Source: Heloderma charlesbogerti
Taxonomy: Eukaryota > Chordata > Lepidosauria > Squamata > Helodermatidae
Direction of reading: 5' to 3'
DNA length: 64,000 nucleotides
Assembly: GCA_026122225.1 (NCBI GenBank)
Contig: JANEZZ010001398.1
Coordinates: forward strand, 1-64,000
The notes below the pieces were generated by a model. The model was not told the DNA's origin. It did not search any database and worked only from the letters and a program-made list of their open reading frames with translations. The position numbers and the translations under genes were made by a program. Shown in pieces: positions 57,455 to 64,000 of the stretch. Within the stretch, counting starts at the first letter, position 1, and each line of letters begins with the position of its first letter.

Positions 57455-58219
57455 TAGGGATGGTGGGGAATTCCACAATGGATTCCAGTGAGGCCAGATT
57501 CTGTAGAATCCGGCCCCCCAGAATCCGTGGTGGAATGGCCTCCTGCCCCCCCACCCGCCCCGCGGAATCCCCCGGGACGGCACTTACCTGCATCAGATTC
57601 AGCGGTGGCGACAGCTCCAGCGGCGGCAGATTCGGCGGCAGCGGGTGCGGCGGGTGTGGCGGTGGGTGCGGAGGCAACTTTGGAGGGTGCGGTGGCAGCG
57701 GTGGCGGCGGCGGCAGCTGGTCTCCTGGACAGCCGCAGCTGGGCACAGTGGACGCAAATGGCAGCGGCTATGGTGGCTGCCATTTTCATTCGCTATTTTT
57801 CACCGTACTAGCCTACGTAAATATTTATGTAGGCTAAAACGACGAAAAATAGCAAACACAAATGGCGGCCGCCGTAGCCACTGTCATTTGCGTACGGGTT
57901 TTTTTTTTACTTTGCTGTGATAGGCTATGTAAATATTTATGTAGCCTATCACGGTTAAGTACAGGGACGCAAATGGCAACAGCTATGGCCGCCGCCATTT
58001 GCGTCCCTGCTGCCCAGCGGCCGGATGTCCGACTGTGGGTGGAGCTGACCAGCAGCTCTGCGGAATCCCCATGGAGCGGAGCCGGCTGAGCAGCACTCCA
58101 GGGGGAGGGACAGAGTGCCTCCCCCCCGTTGAGGATTCCGGGGGGGGGAGGGACGGAGCGCCTCTCCCCCCACCGCGAAGCAGATCCATGAAACGGTAAG
58201 TGACTTTCGTACATCCCTA
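57455..58219 (+). mobile_element. Palindromic hAT MITE, copy T, in SINE
   Basis: Y end at 57455 (TAGGGATGGTGGGGAATTCC), X end at 58219. The target duplication GATAGGAG is exact at 57447-57454 and 58220-58227. The Y arm is enlarged by a GGT/GGC-rich stretch (57600-57720). The ladder has one TTAGCCTACGTAAATATT hairpin (57806-57846) and one GATAGGCTATGTAA hairpin, linking it to the copy K subfamily. Confidence 0.95.
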
Positions 58220-58320
58220 GATAGGAGGAGGACCATGTAAGCCACCCTGGGTTCCTTGCAAGAGAAAAAAGGCAGAATATAGATGGAATAATAATAATAA
58301 TGATGATGATTATTATATTT

Positions 58321-60168
58321 ATTGACTTATATTTTCATTAAACAGCAACAGCCCAGTTAAAAACTGACCCTCCCTGTGGGAAAATGGCAACATGCTTTTC
58401 CCCATCCGGATTACACTGAAGGGCGGGGGGGGGGGGACAGTCATTCCATTTTAAATTTTGTGAACAAGCAGCAGACAGAATGTCTTTTGCAGACTCCTGT
58501 ACGTAAGCTTCAGTGTGGCATGTTGGCACATACCCAGCTGCTCCTCTCATCCAGAATCTGCTTCAACAATTTACAAGAGCCTGGAAGGTGGCACAGCAGG
58601 GCAGCTGAGCCTCTCCGTTTCGGCAAATTAGCATATTCATTAGGCACAATCAATAATTAATATACCACTTGCATGAAAACATATGGATTAAATTACATCT
58701 CAGATCATACTTATTCAGAAAGGAGTAATATGTGTTTGGCTTCATTATTTATTACATAAACCTCACTTCAAAACAGAAGCGGTAATGGTAATTCAAGTGA
58801 ACATCTCTCACTGGCACACACCAATACATAATTCACATTCAGAAAGAAAAAAAAGATGCAATAGCAGATGGTAAATTAACTGTAAGGTTTCTTGAAACTG
58901 CTGTCTCTAAAGTTTCCTTAGAACAGTAGTTTTCTATTGCATTGGGTTACATTTTTTCCCAGACAACCTGGATAGCAGAAGAAAATATTAACTTATCCGC
59001 CTGTGAGCTCTGCATAGCAGCAATTATTGAAGCAAACATAGGCGTGCCCTTAAAGTGAAGGGCAAGAAACAGTGTTCCACTCTGCTAGTGCTTGAAAATT
59101 CTATTCCTTATAGAATCGAGACAATTTATCACACTGCTACAAAATTTAGCATGGGGAAACTAGCTGATGTAACTTTGCGCAAATTGGACATAAAATTCCA
59201 GAGTTGCGCTGGAGCATGGAGGGCAGCCTTTCCCAACCTTAAAGCCATAGATATCGAATGACTCCAAGTCCCATCACCAAACAGCATGGCAAGTGGTCAG
59301 GGATGATGGGACTTGCAGTCCACCATCACCTGGGGACCCAAGGTTGGGAAAGGATTGTGTAAGGTTTGCAAGCAGGTCTTTGTGGTGGGCGGAGCATTAT
59401 ATTCCTGTTATTCTTCCCTCATTTAGACAATGCCAAAATATTCATGGACAGTGTGGCAGGCTGCCCATCTATTTGTCCAGAAAAATATCTGATGCCTAAT
59501 TTCCAAATTATAAGGCTTCAAAGTGTCCATTTTAAAGTGTCATAAGAACTGTTTTTGCTCAGATTGCAAGGCATATATCTGTAATTTGAGCTACAAAGTC
59601 AGTGGCCCAGAGGCCTAGCAGGACAGTAAGGGACTGTATCTCACATTTCTGAGAACAGAAATGAGACAGACAAGCTGGGATCGAGAAAGAGGGAGACATA
59701 CAAGCTGATACGGATGGGAAGTATTGCAATTTGTTCTAAATAACCCCAGCATTTGCCCAGATTTGAACAAAGAGGGTCTATTTAAGTGGGATGAGTTTGT
59801 GCCCTCAAATAAAATGGCCGATGCTTCTAAAGACAAATGCTGAAGCTAAGCAACAGTAGCCCTGCTCAGGCATTCAAAAAAGGGATTAACAGCAACACAT
59901 GAGGAGAAGGAGCACTCCAGCCCCACCCCTCTCCATTGCATTTGTTGCTCTGTACTCATGGAGGGCAACTGTCTGAAGAGGAGAGCCTCCTGTGTCTATC
60001 AGGGCTCTCCACATGAGCCAGAATGCTGAGAAAATAGAGTTATGGCCAACCATTGCTACAAGTCAGAGTAAAAGCTAAATGGGGAAAGTTCTCGTGTATA
60101 ATATGCTGAAGACAGGCCACACCTCAGCTTCTATGAACAATGTTATCAATAAACAAAATACAAAAAAC
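58321..60168. other. Unique sequence with one foldback MITE
   Basis: 59224-59354 is a foldback repeat (CCTTTCCCAACCTT against AGGTTGGGAAAGG; inner GACTCCAAGTCCCATCA against TGATGGGACTTGCAGTC). A G-run lies at 58423-58434. No gene recognised. Confidence 0.5.
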
Positions 60169-61205
60169 TAGGGATGTCAGAGAATTTCGCCACGAATCTC
60201 GGGGAGGCCGAATGCCAGTGCATTCGGCCCCCCGAAATTGGTGGTGAAACGGTCTGGCCCCCCCCGGGACGGGACTTACCTTGGGCAAATCCTCCTGGCA
60301 GCGGCGGCTCTGGTGGCGGTTCGGCAGCGGCGGTCGGTCTTCCGACCAGCTGCCGCCGCCGCCATTTCCAGTAAAAAAACAAAAAAAACAAAAAAAGTGA
60401 TAGGCTACGTAAAGATTTACGTAGCCTATCATGGCTAGATTTTTAAAAAATACTGCGATAGGCTACGTAAATGTTTACGTAGCCTATCACGGCTGAGTAA
60501 AAACAAAAACAAAATGCGCGTAGCCGCCGCCGTTTACATCCCTGCAGTCAGCCGTGATAGGCTACATAAATGTTTACGTAGCCTATCACGGCTGAGTAAA
60601 ACAACAACAACAACAACAACCACGCGCATGCAAATGGCGGCACCCATGGGCGCCGCCATTTGCATTCCTTATTTTGGTACGTCTAGTCTACGTAAACATT
60701 TACGTAGACTACAGCGAAAATAAGGGGAACACAAATATTGTAGCATCTACGCTATTTGCGTTCCCCTTATTTTCGCCGTAGTCTACGTAAATGTTTACGT
60801 ATACTAGACGTGCCAAAATAAGGAACGCGAATGGCAGCGCCCATGGGCGCCGCCATTTGCATGCGCGTGGTTGTTGTTGTTGTTGTTTTACTCAGCCGTG
60901 ATAGGCTACGTAAACATTTATGTAGCCTATCACGGCTGACTGCAGGGATGCAAACGGCGGCGGCTACGGCCGCCGCCATTTGCAGCCTGGCCAGCCAGGA
61001 TTCAGGGTTGGAGGGACAGAGCGCCTCCCCCCCCGGGCAGAATTTCGGTGGGGAGGGACGGAGCACCTTCCCCCCCGGCCAGAATTTCAGGGGGGAGGGA
61101 CAAAGCACCTCCCCCCCGGCCAGAATTTCAGGGGGAGGGATGGAGCGCCTCCCCCCCACCATGAATCAAATTTCGTTCAAGGTAAGTGACTTTCGTACAT
61201 CCCTA
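60169..61205 (+). mobile_element. Palindromic hAT MITE, copy U (longest ladder)
   Basis: Y end at 60169, X end at 61205. Flanks CAAAAAAC and AAAAAATC match at 6 of 8 in an A-rich site. After two GATAGGCTACGTAA hairpins, a GTAGCCGCCGCCGTTTACAT piece (60530) and a third such hairpin suggest a partial repeat of the arm. CAACAACAACAACAAC at about 60602-60620 is mirrored by GTTGTTGTTGTTGTT at about 60869. The X arm has the GGGGAGGGACGGAGC/GCCTCCCCCC unit repeated four times. The Y-arm ATGGCGGCGGC on the minus strand is open to its donor. Confidence 0.93.
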
Positions 61206-61399
61206 AAAAAATCTATATTTTTCCATGCCTGACTTGCAGATTTTGCACTGTGTGTTCTATACTTTTTCAGTAATTCTCCCAAAAATTATTTCAATGTATC
61301 ATGGATGTTCTCCTACTCAATTTGAGCCCTTCAGGCCCTAACTGGTCAAAACATATAGTCCCAAACAAGTATTATGTACTTTGGCTGTTTTTTACATTA

Positions 61400-62018
61400 T
61401 CAAGGTGCATTGCAGCAGGAGACGATGGTATCCCAGCTGAACTGTTTAAAGTCTTGCAAGAGGATGCTGTCAAGGTGATGCATGCCATATGCCAGCAAAT
61501 TCAGAAAACACAAGAATGGCCAACAGATTGGAAAATATCAACTTATATCCCCATACCAAAAAAGGGAAACACCAAAGAATGTTCCAACTATCGAACAGTG
61601 GCACTTCTTTCACATGCCAGTAAGGTAATGCTCAAGATCTTGCAAGGTAGACTCCAGCAATTCATGGAACGAGAATTGCCAGATGTACAAACTAGGTTTA
61701 GAAAAGGCAGAGGAACTAAAGACCAAATTGCCAATATCCGCTGGATAATGGAGAAAGCCAGGGAGTTTCAGAAAAACATCTATTTCTCTTTTATTGACTA
61801 TTCTAAAGCTTTTGACTGTGTGGATCATCACAAATTGTGGCAAGTTCTTGGTGGGATGGGGATACCAAGTCATCTTGTCTGCCTCCTGAGGAATCTGTAT
61901 AATGACCAAGTAGCAATGGTAAGAACAGACCACGGAACAATGGACTGGTTTAAGATTGGGAAAGGAGTACAGCAGGGTTGTATACTCTTACGCTACCTAT
62001 TCAACCTGTATGCAGAAC
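61400..62018 (+). pseudogene. BovB-like RT, N-terminal half
   Basis: The frame holds YIPIPKKGNTKECSNYRTV, LPDVQTRFRKGRGTKDQI, FIDYSKAFDCVDHHKLW and GVQQGCILLRYLFNLYAE. It stops at the hAT boundary just before the YADD motif. The open frame continues into the transposon only by accident. The upstream ATG near 61301 lies in unrelated sequence. Confidence 0.88.
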
Positions 62019-62980
62019 TAGGGATGGCGGAGAATTCCGCCACGGATTTCAGTGAGGCCGAATGCACTGGCATTTGGCCCCCCGGAACCCATGGCGGAAC
62101 AGCCTCTCACCCCCCTTCGGAATCCCACCCGGGACAAAGCTTACCTGGGGCAGATGTTCTGGTGGCGGTGCCTTCGGTGGTGGCACCGGCAATACCAGCG
62201 CCAGCGGCTGGTCTTTCAACCACCTGCCGCAGCCGCCATCTGTGTCCTGCTGTTTGCCGTGATAGGCTACATAAGTATTTACGTAGCCTATCATAGCAAG
62301 CCAAAAAAAAAAAAACAGCATACACAAATGGCGGTGGCTACGGGGGCCGCCCTTTGTGTTCCCTTTTTTTTCACTGTTTTAGCCTACGTAAATATACGGT
62401 GAAAAAAAGGGGAACACAATTAGTGTAGTGGGCGCCATTTGCATTTCCTTTTTTTTTGTCATTTTAGCCTAAGTAAATATTTACATAAGCTATTACAGTG
62501 GGGGGGAAAAGAATGCAAATAGCACTCACTACGCTATTTGCATTCCCCTTGTTTTCGCTGTAATAGGCTACGTAAATATTTACGTAGGCTAAAACGGCAA
62601 AAAATATGGAATGCAAATAGTGTAGTGGGCTGTTTTTCCTTTGCTTCCTTTGCTGCTGTTGTTTTTTTGCCTGCCGTGATAGGCTACATAAATACTTACA
62701 TAGCCTATCATGGCAGCCTGCCTGGACGCAAATGGCGGCCACTACGGCAGCCGCCATTTGCTTCCACAGCAGCCCGTCTGCAGCCAGAACTCCGGCTGCG
62801 GATGGCCCTGGCCAACTGCTCCACGGAGCCACTGTGGAGTGAAGCTGGCCAGGCAGGATTCCAAGGGGGAGGACCGGATCACCTCCTCCCCCGTCGAGGA
62901 TTCCGGGGGGAGGGACTGAGCACCTCCCCCCCACCACATATCATATCCGCAGAAAGGTAAGTGACTTTCGTACATCCCTA
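62019..62980 (+). mobile_element. Palindromic hAT MITE, copy V, in the BovB-like LINE
   Basis: Y end at 62019, X end at 62980. The left flank TGCAGAAC recurs on the right as TGCAGCAGAAC, the expected octamer with a CAG slippage. It is of the copy K subfamily: TTTAGCCTACGTAAATA hairpins with AACACAATTAGTG and AATGCAAATAGC centres, and several half-deleted stems (for example near 62385-62400, where the arm is cut to CGTAAATATACGG). The X-arm donor is AAGGTAAGTGAC at about 62956. Confidence 0.92.
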
Positions 62981-63595
62981 TGCAGCAGAACACATCATGC
63001 GGCTTGATGAATCGAAGGCTGGAGTTAAAATTGCTGGAAGAAACATTAATCTCAGATATGCAGATGATACCACTTTGATGGCTGAAAGCAAGGAGGAGCT
63101 GAGGAACCTCATGACGAAGGTGAAAGAAGAAAGTGCAAAAGCTGGGTGGCAGTTAAACCTCAAAAAAAACAAGATTATGGCAAACAGCTTGACTGATAAC
63201 TGGCAAATAGAGGGAGAAAACGTGGAGGCAATGACAGACTTTGTACTTCTAGGCGCAAAGATTACTGCAGACACTGACTGCAGCCTGGAAATCAGAAGAT
63301 GTTTACTTCTTGGGAGGACAGCAATGACAAATCTTGATAAAATAGTTAAGAGCAGAGATATCACACTGACAACAAAGGTCTGCATAGTTAAAGCAATGGC
63401 ATTCCCCGTAGTAACTTATGGCTGTGAGAGCTGGACCATAAGGAAGGCTGAGCGAAGGAAGATAGATGCTTTTGAAGTGTGGTGTTGGAGGAAAATTCTG
63501 AGAGTGCCTTGGACTGCCAGAAGATCAAACCAGTCCATCCTCCAAGAAATAAAGCCAGACTGCTCACTTGAGGGAATTTAAAGGCAAAACTGAAG
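62981..63595 (+). pseudogene. BovB-like RT, C-terminal half
   Basis: Continues the same protein: EHIMRLDESKAGVKIAGRN, LRYADDTTLMAES with intact YADD near 63056-63067, TKVCIVKAMAFPVVTYGCES and RVPWTARRSNQSILQEIKPD. A stop after LEGI at 63579-63581 and a frameshift precede KAKLKHFDL. The insertion severed the catalytic motif from the rest of the domain. Confidence 0.88.
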
Positions 63596-63605
63596 CACTT
63601 TGACC

Positions 63606-64000
63606 TAGGGATGGCGGAGAATTCTGCCAAGGATTTCAGTGAGCCATTCCGCCCTGAAATCCAGGGTGGAATGGCCTGCCACCCCTGCCACACACCCCCG
63701 CGGATTCCCCCCTGGACGAAGCTTACCTGGGGCAGATGTTCTGGACGGTGGCAGCTCCAGTGGCGGCTCTGATGGCAGCGGTGGTGGCAGCTGGTCTTTC
63801 GACCAGCTGCTGCAGCTGCCATTTGCATCCTAGTCTTTGCCGTGATAGGCTACGTAAGTATTTACGTAGCCTATCACAACAAGCCAAGCAAAAAGAAAAC
63901 AGCATACCCAAATGGCGGCTATGGCTGCCGCCATTTGCGTTCCCTATTTTTTGCCATTTTAGACTACGCAAATATTTACGTAAGCTATTACGGTGGGAAA
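63606..64000 (+). mobile_element. Palindromic hAT MITE, copy W, cut by window end
   Basis: Y end at 63606 (TAGGGATGGCGGAGAATTCT) inside the BovB-like LINE. The Y-arm donor on the minus strand is CAGGTAAGC at about 63723. One GATAGGCTACGTAA hairpin (63841-63879), a CAAATGGCGGC hairpin and the start of a TTAGACTACGCAAATATT hairpin follow. The X end and target duplication lie outside the window. Confidence 0.9.

Larger units (their letters stand above)
56431..58320 (+). mobile_element. tRNA-derived SINE split into three by two hATs
   Basis: SINE pieces: 56431-56505 (head GAGAGCCAGTGTAGTGCAGT, boxes A and B), 57365-57454 (body ACTTTAGGTCAGTCACTGAC, TTGTGAGGATAAACTGGATA), and 58228-58320 (tail GTAAGCCACCCTGGGTTCC and an ATA/ATG-rich microsatellite). 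Removing each transposon with one copy of its target duplication restores a SINE like the minus-strand copy at 8444-8686. Confidence 0.9.
61290..63605 (+). mobile_element. Older BovB-like RTE LINE split by hATs
   Basis: Coding pieces: 61400-62018 and 62981-63595. It is clearly more diverged from the other two BovB copies than they are from each other. It starts within ORF2 (GDDGIPAELFKVLQEDAVKV) and ends at LKHFDL where the next hAT begins at 63606, so its 3' end should lie beyond that insertion, outside the window. Confidence 0.9.

Overview
This window reads as a stretch of squamate reptile (lizard or snake) nuclear genome. The evidence is the repeat content: BovB/RTE LINE copies, a Sauria-type SINE, CR1 and L2-clade LINE 3' ends, tRNA-derived SINEs and many DNA-transposon MITEs. 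I found no host exon, no functional RNA gene and no operon-like structure. Almost every long open frame is a retrotransposon remnant or an accident of low-complexity or palindromic repeats. The species cannot be fixed from sequence alone.

The dominant feature is one non-autonomous DNA transposon family: 23 insertions or fragments, about 16.5 kb or a quarter of the window by my coordinates. Each copy begins TAGGGATG and ends CATCCCTA, the same eight terminal bases as maize Ac. Seven copies sit between perfect 8-bp target-site duplications and several more between near-perfect ones, which places the family in the hAT superfamily. Copies are asymmetric. One end, called Y here, starts TAGGGATG then a GAGAATTCCGCC-like block. 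The other end, called X, finishes with a GTAAGTGACTTTCGTA-like block before CATCCCTA. Between them lies a series of short perfect hairpins, mostly built on GTGATAGGCTACGTAA and TACGCAAATGGCGGC, which are themselves arranged as a larger palindrome. Both ends carry an outward-facing GGTAAGT, a consensus splice donor. The Y arm adds an ATGGCGGC start in good Kozak context that stays open to that donor in most copies I checked. No transposase is present.

Layout: 1-1.24 kb, 3' part of a young BovB; 1.3-2.45 kb, two hAT MITEs; about 2.6-7.2 kb, a decayed L2-clade LINE split by a palindromic hAT; 7.2-12 kb, three palindromic hATs, two SINEs and a foldback MITE; 13-18.6 kb, LINE 3' ends and two rearranged hAT clusters, one of them an almost complete 875-bp palindrome; 19.5-21.5 kb, a hAT nested in a hAT; 22.7-24.9 kb, a CR1 3' end cut by two hATs; 25.2-25.8 kb, an internally deleted BovB; 26.3-26.9 kb, another hAT; 29.1-29.65 kb, a solo LTR; 31-33.2 kb, CR1 and BovB fragments; 33-39 kb, quiet sequence with microsatellites; 39.2-40.6 kb, a second young BovB on the minus strand; 41-45 kb, quiet sequence with tandem repeats and a tRNA-derived SINE; 45.9-51 kb, hATs and foldback MITEs; 51.4-52.8 kb, L2 and CR1 ends; 52.9-56.4 kb, mostly unique; 56.4-58.3 kb, a SINE cut by two hATs; 60.2-61.2 kb, a hAT; 61.3 kb to the end, an old BovB-like LINE cut by two more hATs, the last running off the window.

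The nesting gives a relative history. The old BovB-like LINE, the L2, CR1 and SINE copies were all present before the palindromic hATs arrived. I see hATs inside all of these and inside each other, but no LINE or SINE inside a hAT. The two BovB copies near 1 kb and 39-40 kb are open through the reverse transcriptase and nearly identical, so BovB was also active fairly recently.
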